Assembly (NCBI RefSeq): GCF_042682685.1
Contig: NZ_JBHUHX010000016.1
Span: 124,001 to 188,000, forward strand
Reading direction: 5' to 3'
From: Imhoffiella fuscus
GTDB lineage: Bacteria; Pseudomonadota; Gammaproteobacteria; Chromatiales; Chromatiaceae
Length of the DNA: 64,000 bases
In this document: positions 8,538 through 17,443 of the stretch, piece after piece
Position numbering within the stretch: position 1 is the first letter of the stretch
Layout: each line of letters begins with the position of its first letter
Position numbers and translations under genes: made by a program
Notes under the pieces: generated by a model
The model's input: only the letters and a program-made list of their open reading frames with translations
What the model was told of the DNA's origin: nothing
The model's database searches: none

Positions 8538-9521
8538 ATGTCCGACAAAGCCCCCTGGATCACCTTTCGACCCGAACTCAAGGTGCTCGATTGCACCGTG
8601 CGGGACGGGGGCCTGGTGAACGCCCATCAATTCAGCGACGAATTTGTGGCTGCGGTCTATCACGCTTGCGTCGATGCGGGCATCGACTACATGGAGATCG
8701 GCTACAAGAACTCTCCGAAGACCTTCCCGAAGGAGAAGTTCGGTCCTTGGCGTCACTGCGACGAGTCGGATCTGCGCCGCGTGGTCGGCGATCACGATCC
8801 CGAGAAGACCGGGCTCAAGCTCGCCGCCATGGCCGACGCCGGCAAGAGCGACTGGGAGACCCAGATCGTGCCGGCGGCCGAGAGTCCGCTGTCCATGATC
8901 CGCGTCGCCTTCTACGCCCATCAGGTGTCCGAGGCGGTGGACATGATCCGCCACGCCCATGAACTCGGCTACGAGACCACCGCCAACCTCATGGCCGTCT
9001 CGAACATCACCGAGGAAGAGATCGATACGGTGCTGGATGCCATCGCCCCGACGCCGGCCACCACCATGGTCATCGTCGACAGCTTCGGCTATCTCTACCG
9101 CGAGCAGATCGACCGGCTCTACCGCAAATACGCAGGCGCACTCGAAGGCACCGGCAAGGAGATCGGCATCCACGCCCACAACAATCTCCAGCTCGCCTTC
9201 GCCAACACCATCGAGGCCATCATTCTCGGCTGCAATCGGGTCGACGCCACCCTGTTCGGCTTTGGACGTGGCGCCGGCAACTGCCACACCGAGCTGCTGC
9301 TCGGCTTCCTGCGCAATCCCAAGTTCGAGATGCGCCCGGTGATCGATGTCATCCAGAACTACATCATGCCGCTGCGCAAGGATCTCGACTGGGGACCGTC
9401 CATTCCCTACAACATCACCGGGCAGCTCAACCAGCACCCGCGCAGCGCGATCGAGTGGCGCGAGGGTGCGACCCCCGACGATTTTCTGGGCTTTTACGAC
9501 AAAGTGGTGGCGGAGATCTAG
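8538..9521 (+). CDS. DRE-TIM (HMGL-like) aldolase catalytic domain protein
   Basis: 327 aa. The motif LDCTVRDGG at residues 17-25 and the metal-binding His-x-His pair in GIHAHNN (213 and 215) place it in the DRE-TIM metallolyase group (HMG-CoA lyase, 4-hydroxy-2-oxoacid aldolase, isopropylmalate synthase). It has only the TIM-barrel part: no regulatory domain as in LeuA and no extended communication domain as in DmpG. The start ATG at 8538 is preceded by GGAGA. Its stop is followed two bases later by citrate synthase, so the two genes are coupled. An aldolase or lyase acting on a short hydroxy-keto acid or acyl-CoA is likely; the substrate cannot be read from sequence. Confidence 0.8.
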   Translation: MSDKAPWITFRPELKVLDCTVRDGGLVNAHQFSDEFVAAVYHACVDAGIDYMEIGYKNSPKTFPKEKFGPWRHCDESDLRRVVGDHDPEKTGLKLAAMADAGKSDWETQIVPAAESPLSMIRVAFYAHQVSEAVDMIRHAHELGYETTANLMAVSNITEEEIDTVLDAIAPTPATTMVIVDSFGYLYREQIDRLYRKYAGALEGTGKEIGIHAHNNLQLAFANTIEAIILGCNRVDATLFGFGRGAGNCHTELLLGFLRNPKFEMRPVIDVIQNYIMPLRKDLDWGPSIPYNITGQLNQHPRSAIEWREGATPDDFLGFYDKVVAEI

Positions 9522-9523
9522 CC

Positions 9524-10813
9524 ATGTCCGACGACGCGATCCTGATCCTGGACGGCCAGCAATACCCATTTCCCGTATATGAAGGCACCGAGGGCGAGCG
9601 TGCCATCGACATCCAGGATCTGCGAGCGCGTACCGGGCACATCACGCTCGACCCTGGCTATGGCAATACCGGCAGCTGCCAGAGCGCCATCACCTTCATC
9701 GATGGCGAGCGGGGGATCCTGCGCTATCGCGGGATCCCCATCGAGCAGTTCGAGCAGGCGCCCAACTTCGTCGAGGTCGCCTGGCTGCTCATCTTCGGCC
9801 ATCTGCCCAACCCCGAGGAATACAAACTCTTCTCGGAGCAACTGACCGCCAGCGCCAACCTCGACGAGAGCATGAAGCACCACTTCGAGGGCTTCCCGCG
9901 CTCGGCGCCGCCCATGGCCATCCTCTCGGCCATGATCAACGCCCTGTCCTGTTTCCACCCCGAGTATTTCGAGCTGGAAGGCGAGGATCACTTCCGCGCC
10001 GCCGCCGCAGGGCTCATCAGCAAGATCCGCACGATCGCGGCCTACGCCTACCGTCACTCCGTCGGCCAACCTTACATCTACCCCAATCCGGCGCTGCGCT
10101 ACGTGCCGAATTTTCTGCACATGATGTTCTCGCAGCCCTATGCCGAGCACGAATGCGATCCCGTCGTGCGCGACGCCATCAACCTCATCCTGCTGCTGCA
10201 CGCCGATCACGAGCAGAACTGCTCCACCTCCACGGTGCGCATGGTCGGCTCCAGTCAGGCCAACCTCTTCGCCTCCTGCGCGGCCGGCGTCTGCGCGCTC
10301 TGGGGACCCCTGCACGGCGGGGCGAACGTCGCCGTTCTGGAAATGCTGGAGCAGATACACAAGGGCCAGATCAGTCCCGAGGAGTACGTGCGCCTGGCCA
10401 AGGACCGCGACAGCAAGGTGCGCCTGATGGGCTTCGGCCACCGGGTCTACAAGAACTTCGACCCGCGCGCCCGAATGCTGGGCAAGGTCGCCGAGCGTCT
10501 GCTGCCGACCCTCGGCGTCAAGGATCCGCTGCTCGACATCGCCCGCAAGCTCGAAGAGATCGCCCTGGAAGACCCCTATTTCGTCGACCGCAGGCTCTAT
10601 CCCAACGTCGACTTCTACAGCGGCATCATCATGCGCGCTATCGGCATCCCGACCAACATGTTCACCGTCATGTTCTCGATCGGACGCCTGCCCGGCTGGA
10701 TCGCCCACTGGTGGGAGCAGTCGCAGACGCAGGGCAACAAAATCGCCCGCCCGAGACAGATTTACGTCGGAGCAGGCGTCACCGACCATGTGCCCAAGGA
10801 CGAGCGGGCGTAG
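9524..10813 (+). CDS. gltA: Citrate synthase (type I)
   Basis: 429 aa, the usual length for the hexameric bacterial type. It contains the oxaloacetate/acetyl-CoA catalytic set: His in GPLHGGANVAVLEML, His in GFGHRVYKNFDPR, and Asp in VDFYSGI. It condenses acetyl-CoA and oxaloacetate to citrate at entry to the TCA cycle. The start ATG at 9524 has GGAGAT upstream inside the end of the aldolase gene, and only two bases separate the cistrons. That partner is unusual: bacterial gltA is normally monocistronic. Methylcitrate synthase is possible, but no prp genes are nearby. A hairpin at 10828-10862 follows. Confidence 0.88.
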   Translation: MSDDAILILDGQQYPFPVYEGTEGERAIDIQDLRARTGHITLDPGYGNTGSCQSAITFIDGERGILRYRGIPIEQFEQAPNFVEVAWLLIFGHLPNPEEYKLFSEQLTASANLDESMKHHFEGFPRSAPPMAILSAMINALSCFHPEYFELEGEDHFRAAAAGLISKIRTIAAYAYRHSVGQPYIYPNPALRYVPNFLHMMFSQPYAEHECDPVVRDAINLILLLHADHEQNCSTSTVRMVGSSQANLFASCAAGVCALWGPLHGGANVAVLEMLEQIHKGQISPEEYVRLAKDRDSKVRLMGFGHRVYKNFDPRARMLGKVAERLLPTLGVKDPLLDIARKLEEIALEDPYFVDRRLYPNVDFYSGIIMRAIGIPTNMFTVMFSIGRLPGWIAHWWEQSQTQGNKIARPRQIYVGAGVTDHVPKDERA

Positions 10814-10827
10814 GTGAGTGCTGATGG

Positions 10828-10862
10828 ATCGCTTCCCTGTTTTTTGAGTGAAGGGAAGCGAT
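10828..10862. terminator. Hairpin between citrate synthase and CRISPR array
   Basis: A perfect 11-bp inverted repeat (ATCGCTTCCCT at 10828-10838 and its complement at 10852-10862) encloses a 13-base loop that contains six T. It lies 15 bases after the citrate synthase stop and 12 bases before the last CRISPR repeat. It has no T-run after the stem, so it is not a textbook intrinsic terminator. Its position between two transcripts running toward each other suggests a barrier or 3'-end element for one or both. Confidence 0.5.
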
Positions 10863-10873
10863 TCGGGGCGATG

Positions 10874-13306
10874 GAGTGCAGCTGCCTGTCCGGCAGTGAA
10901 GACGCCATTGGCGGCCGAGCGCGCCGATTGCGATTTCTGAGCTGCCTGTCCGGCAGTGATGAAGCGGCGGAAGGGGACGGACGCGCAGCGCGATTTCTGA
11001 GCTGCCTATCCGGCAGTGATGAGCAGCAGGACGCGGCGATTCGAGAGATCGCCTTTCTGAGCAGCCTATCCGGCAGTGATGTATCCGCGCGACAGCTACC
11101 CTCGCCTCGAATCTTTCTGAGCTGCCTATCCGGCAGTGATGCTCTTCGGCGCGCGGCCATCAAGCGAATCCTGTTTCTGAGCTGCCTATCCGGCAGTGAT
11201 GGCCATGGCCGCGCGTCCCGAGCGCCTTCAAAATTTCTGAGCTGCCTATCCGGCAGTGATGTGATCGGCATCAGCCAGTCTCGCCGGCCAGGTTTTCTGA
11301 GCTGCCTATCCGGCAGTGATGACGCCTCCGGGCGCGGCATCCGCGCCGCGCGATTTCTGAGCTGCCTATCCGGCAGTGATGGGTGACGATCTCGACTTCT
11401 TTGAATCGCGACTTTTCTGAGCTGCCTATCCGGCAGTGATGAGACGGTTTTGTCGATCGTTAGCGTCGTCCAGTTTCTGAGCTGCCTATCCGGCAGTGAT
11501 GGTGAATGTTTGGCATGGCGATCTCTTCTCTCATTTCTGAGCTGCCTATCCGGCAGTGATGATCACGGCTCGGTTGATGGATATTGCCCCGGTTTTCTGA
11601 GCTGCCTATCCGGCAGTGATGAGCAAGATGGGCGACGCGGCGGATCGCGTGCATTTCTGAGCTCTGCCTATCCGGCAGTGATGGCGCGGCGCGCCTTGGA
11701 TGTAGAGCCGTCCCTTTTCTGAGCTGCCTATCCGGCAGTGATGACCGTCTATATCCGCTACGACGAGGCCGACCTTTTCTGAGCTGCCTATCCGGCAGTG
11801 ATGTGTTTTCGCAGACGGACAGACGCCGACGAAGTTTTCTGAGCTGCCTATCCGGCAGTGATGATGAGGCGATCCCTAAAGCTCATTCACTGGCATTTCT
11901 GAGCTGCCTATCCGGCAGTGATGGAGAGAAATGCTGGGCTGGCCAAGATGTGCGATTTCTGAGCTGCCTATCCGGCAGTGATGCCCCAGACCAACACCAT
12001 TCGTTATGCGCGGGTTTTCTGAGCTGCCTATCCGGCAGTGATGACCAAACGGGTATCGCAAGCTTTTGGCCGATATTTCTGAGCTGCCTATCCGGCAGTG
12101 ATGGGACCGGACAGCTCGAGCAGTCGCTCGGCTGGTTTCTGAGCTGCCTATCCGGCAGTGATGTCGCCGCCATCTCGCCCTGATCTTCGAGCATGATTTC
12201 TGAGCTGCCTATCCGGCAGTGATGTCTATTTCTTCTTTCCCCCTAACAGCGAAATATTTCTGAGCTGCCTATCCGGCAGTGATGCGATCCGTTTCTGGGT
12301 TGATCCAGCGGCGCATTTTCTGAGCTGCCTATCCGGCAGTGATGCAGATGAATGAAACGATGATTGCGGGCCACTATTTCTGAGCTGCCTATCCGGCAGT
12401 GATGCTGCTGCGACACTACGCTCGATGGATCCCTGGTTTCTGAGCTGCCTATCCGGCAGTGATGGTCCGTCGCCGCAGCCAGCGTGACAGTTCCAATTTC
12501 TGAGCTGCCTATCCGGCAGTGATGAATGCTCGCCCACTTCATGCAGGGCTCTGCAATTTCTGAGCTGCCTATCCGGCAGTGATGAAACACCCGGTGCGGG
12601 TTCGTTTTTCTGACGATTTCTGAGCTGCCTATCCGGCAGTGATGATGGAACCGGTTCAGCTGGGCGCCGGTGCGGTTTTTCTGAGCTGCCTATCCGGCAG
12701 TGATGCTGCCGGACGCATGGCCAAGACTTCTCGACGATTTCTGAGCTGCCTATCCGGCAGTGATGACGGACAGCTGCACGGAATCCCGCGCCCTGACTTT
12801 CTGAGCTGCCTATCCGGCAGTGATGACGATGGGCTCTCGCGCCTCTGGCTGCACACATTTCTGAGCTGCCTATCCGGCAGTGATGTCGCTGATTTACGCA
12901 CTGACCCGGCCACTGGATTTCTGAGCTGCCTATCCGGCAGTGATGAGACAGCAAGACGGTCGTGATGCAGAAGATCAATTTCTGAGCTGCCTATCCGGCA
13001 GTGATGGTCGACCAGCGAAGCGACCGTGTGCTCGGTCATTTCTGAGCTGCCTATCCGGCAGTGATGGCGCGTCGATCAGCTCTTGATATGTTGCTACTTT
13101 TCTGAGCTGCCTATCCGGCAGTGATGGCGATGCCCCCCGAGGCGCGCGAGCGTTTGATTTTCTGAGCTGCCTATCCGGCAGTGATGGACCTCGTGCGTGA
13201 AATGCCTGAAAGCTATCATTTCTGAGCTGCCTATCCGGCAGTGATGCGGGTGATCGGCGATGGTGCGTTTGTGCCGGATTTCTGAGCTGCCTATCCGGCA
13301 GTGATG
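10874..13306 (-). CRISPR. Type I-F CRISPR array, 41 repeats / 40 spacers
   Basis: The 28-bp repeat recurs every 60 bases (spacers 32 nt, with 33 nt before the repeats at 12197, 12678 and 12979). Read on the minus strand it holds the type I-F stem-loop CTGCC-GGATA-GGCAG followed by handle CTCAGAAA, close to the canonical I-F repeat. Repeat starts run from 10874 to 13279. Decay at the low-coordinate end shows that this is the trailer: repeat 1 (10874) has a changed 5' seven bases, repeats 1 and 2 share a loop change, and repeat 4 (11054) has a stem mismatch. Repeat 14 (11654-11683) is 30 bp through a 2-base insertion. The leader and the cas genes are at the high-coordinate end. Confidence 0.97.
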
Positions 13307-13435
13307 TAGGTCTAATTTCAGGTACAGCTAAGATTCATAAGACATTTTCTCGGATTTGAGGATAGCCACCATTCTTTTCTGGTCGGCTGCAAGAGGTTGA
13401 TTTATCTGCCTCTTGCAGACAGCCCCAGAAAAGGG
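13307..13435 (-). promoter_or_regulatory. CRISPR leader with IHF-type site and long hairpin
   Basis: This 129-base AT-richer stretch separates the cas6f stop from the first repeat and is the expected leader, read on the minus strand. A perfect match to the IHF consensus WATCAANNNNTTR occurs at 13390-13402 on the minus strand (AATCAACCTCTTG), about 84 bases before the first repeat. IHF is known to assist spacer integration in type I-F leaders. The same area forms a long two-part hairpin: CTTTTCTGG/CCAGAAAAG (13374-13382 with 13425-13433) and CTGCAAGAGG/CCTCTTGCAG (13387-13396 with 13409-13418). Confidence 0.7.
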
Positions 13436-13999
13436 TCAGAACCACGGGACCGGTGTTGAATTGCTCAAGCCGTAGGTGTTGAACGACCATTTTTCTGTCG
13501 CGGAGATTGGCGGCCCAAGCTCTAGGAACAATGGGAAGCGTTGTCCCGTGCTCGTGCTGCTAAGCGTCACGAAAGGAATTCGTACTCTGGCACCTTTATC
13601 GTTAGGGATGCGGTCAAGTGCCTGTTGTTCGGTCAATCCGTGCCGTCGCATTTGGCGACGTCTGAGTCGGTCGGGACTGCTCTTGACCTGAATGCGTCGC
13701 AGCGGACGATGGGCCGCATTCGCGGGGATCGGCGCGATGGGTTTGACCTCCGTATGATCTCGCATCCCTTTGAGCCATGGATTCTCCATCAGTCGAGTCA
13801 AATCAGGCTCCGGCCCTAGCAATCGCAGCGTATTACCCAGCGTAGGCGGGGTTTCCCTGTAGCCAGGGAAGCTCACGCCAATCGTGCAGGCTTGCACCTC
13901 GACCAGTAGACGGTGCAGTTTGGTGAACAGCGCTCCCATCAACAGGTGCTCTGGAAATTCCGGATCCGGCAGCAGGCGGATGTCGACGTAGTGCAGCAT
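13436..13999 (-). CDS. cas6f: Cas6f (Csy4) crRNA-processing endoribonuclease
   Basis: 187 aa, the same size as Pseudomonas Csy4. Cas6f binds the repeat hairpin of pre-crRNA, cuts at its 3' base and stays bound as the head of the surveillance complex. The N-terminus (HYVDIRLLPDPEFP) is strongly Csy4-like. The catalytic His29 is present in FTKLH, the serine region is present as LSSTSTGQRF, and the arginine-rich helix that grips the RNA stem is present as RLRRRQMRRHGL. The protein ends in PWF, as in Csy4. The start ATG at 13999 lies four bases after csy3; a longer upstream frame overlaps csy3 and is rejected. Confidence 0.97.
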   Translation of the reverse strand: MLHYVDIRLLPDPEFPEHLLMGALFTKLHRLLVEVQACTIGVSFPGYRETPPTLGNTLRLLGPEPDLTRLMENPWLKGMRDHTEVKPIAPIPANAAHRPLRRIQVKSSPDRLRRRQMRRHGLTEQQALDRIPNDKGARVRIPFVTLSSTSTGQRFPLFLELGPPISATEKWSFNTYGLSNSTPVPWF

Positions 14000-14003
14000 G
14001 GCT

Positions 14004-15044
14004 TCAATCCTTTCCGGCCTCGCCAAACACGCCGCCACGAACCAGGATGGCCATCACGAAATGTTGCTGATCCGGTGGTGGGGCCTTGTCCTTCAGCAGC
14101 CATCCATCGAGCAGGTTGTAGAAGTCGAGCTTGTCCGTGGGTTTGCGGCAGGCCTTGCCGAGTGTCGTGACCGAGCCGTAGGGTTCCACGGCGATCGGGC
14201 CGAGTGTGTCTGCTTCCGAGTGCCAGGTGTCGATGGTTCGCAGTGCGTTGCCCAGCTTCTGGGAGTGAATGCCCGCGATGCCTTGGACGTCGTAGAGGGT
14301 CTTGCTCTTCTTGCTAGTGGCCTTGTCGAGGATCAGTTCCTGCGAGGGATAGACCTCTTGCCCCGCGCCGATGCGGGCGAACGCTGTGACCTGTAGGAGC
14401 ACATGGCCCTTACCGGCTAGACCGGTCGTGATGACATCGGCCAGGCTGTTGATGTCCTTTTCGACACCATTGGGCGTCTGGAAGTCGCGCAGTGAGAGCT
14501 GAAGGGCATCGAACGTCCAACTCGTTTTGGGCTGTCCCTTCTCCAAATGCTGGATACGTACCTCTACTTGCTCGGCCCCGATACGGTTGCGCCACAGAAA
14601 GCGGGCGTTGGCGAGATTGTGGGCATAGCGTCGGCCTAGCTCGCCGAATCCGTTGGCGTCGACGTAGCCTTGAACTGTGCTCAGCAGCTTCGTTTGGTAC
14701 GCGGCGTTGTTGCAGGCCGAAGGCCGCCCAGTCCCACCGAGGATGCGTAAGGTGAAGCCGACCCTGAGCGTGTCTGCGTCGGCTGGCAGCGTGGCTACAT
14801 CCACGGTTTGCAGGTTGGGATTTTCGATGGCGGCGTCGAGTTTTGCCGGGTCCTGATCCTTGGTCTTGAGTCGGTTCGAGATGGTGCCTCTGACAGATTT
14901 CTCGCGCAGCGTGACCGGCTTCCACGCGGTGGTGTCGTCTCGCCCATCCCAATTGCCGGCGTGGAAGAGTCCATCGGATGGATCCAGTTTTCGCTCGAAC
15001 GCGAGCACTGAGGCGGTCTTGAGGGCGTTGTCTGTGCTGGCCAT
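14004..15044 (-). CDS. csy3: Cas7f (Csy3), backbone subunit of type I-F Cascade
   Basis: 346 aa. Csy3 forms the six-subunit backbone along the crRNA spacer in the type I-F surveillance (Csy) complex. The N-terminus (LKTASVLAFERKLDPSDGLF) and the following GTISNRLK region are typical of the family, and the length is as expected. It starts with ATG at 15044 after AAGGAGAG, 21 bases downstream of csy2, and is followed by cas6f after four bases, matching the standard csy1-csy2-csy3-cas6f order. No truncation is visible. Confidence 0.97.
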   Translation of the reverse strand: MASTDNALKTASVLAFERKLDPSDGLFHAGNWDGRDDTTAWKPVTLREKSVRGTISNRLKTKDQDPAKLDAAIENPNLQTVDVATLPADADTLRVGFTLRILGGTGRPSACNNAAYQTKLLSTVQGYVDANGFGELGRRYAHNLANARFLWRNRIGAEQVEVRIQHLEKGQPKTSWTFDALQLSLRDFQTPNGVEKDINSLADVITTGLAGKGHVLLQVTAFARIGAGQEVYPSQELILDKATSKKSKTLYDVQGIAGIHSQKLGNALRTIDTWHSEADTLGPIAVEPYGSVTTLGKACRKPTDKLDFYNLLDGWLLKDKAPPPDQQHFVMAILVRGGVFGEAGKD

Positions 15045-15065
15045 GGGGCGTCTCTCCTTGAACGT

Positions 15066-16091
15066 TCAGTATGCGATTACGTTGGTTGGGTCTGGAACGG
15101 GGTTCGGCGGACGATAGGCGTTGCGGCAGCGGTAGAGGCCGTGCTCGTCGGGCGCCTGCGCTTCCCAGATCAGCTCGTCCAGATCCTGTAGGCGGTGCGG
15201 GCTGATCCATTGACCCGTGGACCAAATCGTCTCGACGAAGCAGAAGGGAACCTCGGTGTCTCTGGCACCCTTGACGGTTCCCGGTGGCTGTAAATCGGAT
15301 AGAGCAGCGAATCCAACCGGGATCGGGACGATCCAGCCGGGGCGAGGCTCTGTGATCCAGTCGATCTTGGGCACCTCCGCCTGCTCGTCCGTTGTCGGTT
15401 GCATGATGGCTTTCGAGCTCCAGCGAGACAGGTCGAGCCAGGCGTCCAACACGTTGGCATTCGGATTCAGGGCTTTCAGATCGGACAGCCGCGCCTCCAA
15501 GAGGTCATCGCGCGAGACTAAAGCGAAGCCTGGGAGCCAACGTCGCGCCAAGCGCTTGAATAGCTTGCTCCGTTCTTCGTCCTCGTCTGGCAATAGATCG
15601 AGGGTGGGGCGGGTCGGCCGGCGCGCCGAGCCTGCGATCGGTGGCATTAGACTTCCGCCGGCAATGCGCATCGAGGCTAGCTCGTGGGCGATCCGTTCGG
15701 CTAGGGCCGCGCGCTCGGCATCGCCGCGATGCGCGTCGCTGATCCGTGCCTCGAAGACCAGAGTGACATCCAGATGCACGCGTCCCTCTTCGACGATGGC
15801 GGCAACGCTGCCGTCGTGTAGAACCGGGTTGCGGGTAAGTCGAAAGGCGTGGGTGAATCCCTCGGTAGTGACCTGAGCCTCGAAACCATGGCAGATGATG
15901 CCGACGCCATAGAGTCCGATTCCGGCATCCTGTCCCAGCCGGCGTTCGAGTGCCGTCATTGCTCCGGTAAAGGCGGTGATCGCCGGGAAGCCCCAGGTCA
16001 TGGGGCTGGAGATGGCATTGGCGTTCTGCACGCGGATGTGAGGCAGCACCAAGATGGCGGCATGTTTCGGTGTGTGAGCGTCGCCGTTCAT
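15066..16091 (-). CDS. csy2: Cas5f (Csy2), crRNA 5'-handle-binding subunit
   Basis: 341 aa. Csy2 pairs with Csy1 at the foot of the Csy complex and holds the crRNA 5' handle. Recognition is from position (between csy1 and csy3), length, and family features such as the N-terminal ILVLPHIRVQNANAISSPMTWGFPAI and GIGLYGVGIICHGFEAQ. It overlaps the end of csy1 by four bases (ATGA at 16088-16091), so translation is coupled, as expected for subunits needed in a fixed ratio. Confidence 0.95.
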   Translation of the reverse strand: MNGDAHTPKHAAILVLPHIRVQNANAISSPMTWGFPAITAFTGAMTALERRLGQDAGIGLYGVGIICHGFEAQVTTEGFTHAFRLTRNPVLHDGSVAAIVEEGRVHLDVTLVFEARISDAHRGDAERAALAERIAHELASMRIAGGSLMPPIAGSARRPTRPTLDLLPDEDEERSKLFKRLARRWLPGFALVSRDDLLEARLSDLKALNPNANVLDAWLDLSRWSSKAIMQPTTDEQAEVPKIDWITEPRPGWIVPIPVGFAALSDLQPPGTVKGARDTEVPFCFVETIWSTGQWISPHRLQDLDELIWEAQAPDEHGLYRCRNAYRPPNPVPDPTNVIAY

Positions 16092-17392
16092 TCAACCTCC
16101 CGACTAAAGTCCTTCAGCTGCTCGCGGGCCAGCTTGCGCCAGTACAGATACTCCGGATCGCCCATGGGTAGAGGCTCGCGGAGCCGTGCGTTCAGCCAGT
16201 TGGCAAAGTCGGATGCGATCGCATCGATGCTGTCGCCCAAGTCCGCATTCGATTGAGGATCCAGCCAGGCGCGGTGTGCCGCAAGCAGCTTGCATTGCGG
16301 ATCCGTGCTCCAACCCGCGTCGAGCGTGCGCACTTCTGCGGTGAACTGAATCAGCTCGTCCAAGAGCGCGTCGATTAGGGCATCTCGATACTGGCGGGTT
16401 TCTTGATTGGAGGCTGGATCGCCTTCCAGGAAGCGCCGCAGGTTTTGCGTCTGCGCGTAAACCTCGCGACGCCAGCGAAAGACGTTGAACAACGATTCCA
16501 CATTGAAGAGCGGTTTGATGGTCGTCGAGCGCCAGACTGGCGGTAACGAGGCGAGCAGATAGTTGTCGCCTCGGCGCTCGCTGTTCAGCTGGCTGATGTT
16601 CTGCGGCTTGCTGCTGCCGAGCTTCTGCACGGCGAGGTGCGGATACTCGTGAACCGTGCGCTCGTGCCAGGCGCTCGTCTTGCGTGCCTGTCGGGCGGCC
16701 TTGGCTTCCTCACTGAATCGGTCGTCTTGCAGGATTTGGTAAACGCGATGTACCAGCGACGTGGGGTAGAGCGGTGCGAGCAGATGGTAGTCCCGATCGT
16801 CGTGCGGATCGTTGCCGAGGGGCCAGAAGACTTGTTTCGCGAGGGTATGAGACGCCGCTTGCGTACAGCGTTTCGTGTCAATTTCTGTCAGCTTGTTGGC
16901 GATTTCCTGGGCTTGTGACGCATCTTCGCTGAGCGCGGCCACGGCATCGACATCGCCGCTTTCCAGCAGATCCAAGACGGACCGGCCATCGAATTGGGTC
17001 TGCAGTAGCCGATAAAGCTCATAGATCTTTTTGTTGAAGGCACCATTGCCGGTCGCGTCGACATCGATCTCATCCCTCAGGACATGGGATCCAACGAGTG
17101 TCAGGTCCGGCAATGTCGCTGGGTCGATGTTGAGGTTTGTTGCGACTCTAACCTTGGGATCTGGGTGGATTCCCTTGAGGATGTGGGTCGCCATTTGAAT
17201 CTGGCTGACGCTTGCCGCGCCGCTGATTAGTAGTGCTTGTAATTCAAACAAATCGCGCTGCTTCTGGCGTTCTTTCTCTGAGGCGGCATCGGTGCCGGTG
17301 ATCTTTGCCAATACTTCGTTTCGCCGCTTCGTCACATGCGTTTGCAGCGCGGTGCGGATCGCCGATGATCGATGGGGGTCGAGGACGGACAT
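16088..17392 (-). CDS. csy1: Cas8f (Csy1), large subunit of type I-F Cascade
   Basis: 434 aa, normal for the family. Csy1 recognises the PAM (GG/CC in known systems) and, together with Csy2, anchors the crRNA 5' handle. Assignment is from gene order, length and family-like regions such as THILKGIHPDPKVRVATNLN and the FNVFRWRREV helix near the middle. It starts with ATG at 17392 after GGGAGAAG, 51 bases downstream of the cas2-3 stop. No break or frameshift is visible. Confidence 0.95.
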   Translation of the reverse strand: MSVLDPHRSSAIRTALQTHVTKRRNEVLAKITGTDAASEKERQKQRDLFELQALLISGAASVSQIQMATHILKGIHPDPKVRVATNLNIDPATLPDLTLVGSHVLRDEIDVDATGNGAFNKKIYELYRLLQTQFDGRSVLDLLESGDVDAVAALSEDASQAQEIANKLTEIDTKRCTQAASHTLAKQVFWPLGNDPHDDRDYHLLAPLYPTSLVHRVYQILQDDRFSEEAKAARQARKTSAWHERTVHEYPHLAVQKLGSSKPQNISQLNSERRGDNYLLASLPPVWRSTTIKPLFNVESLFNVFRWRREVYAQTQNLRRFLEGDPASNQETRQYRDALIDALLDELIQFTAEVRTLDAGWSTDPQCKLLAAHRAWLDPQSNADLGDSIDAIASDFANWLNARLREPLPMGDPEYLYWRKLAREQLKDFSREVE

Positions 17393-17443
17393 TTGCTTCT
17401 CCCTGCAATGGATTGGATCTGACGTTCTTCGTTGCGCTGACCT

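Noticed and set aside
10814..13039. Several long frames in the CRISPR region encoding repeated peptides (for example FLSCLSGSD, SLPDRQLRN and HHCRIGSSE).
   Set aside because: They arise because the repeat-spacer period is 60 bases, a multiple of three, which keeps frames open on both strands. The peptide repeat is only the translated CRISPR repeat.
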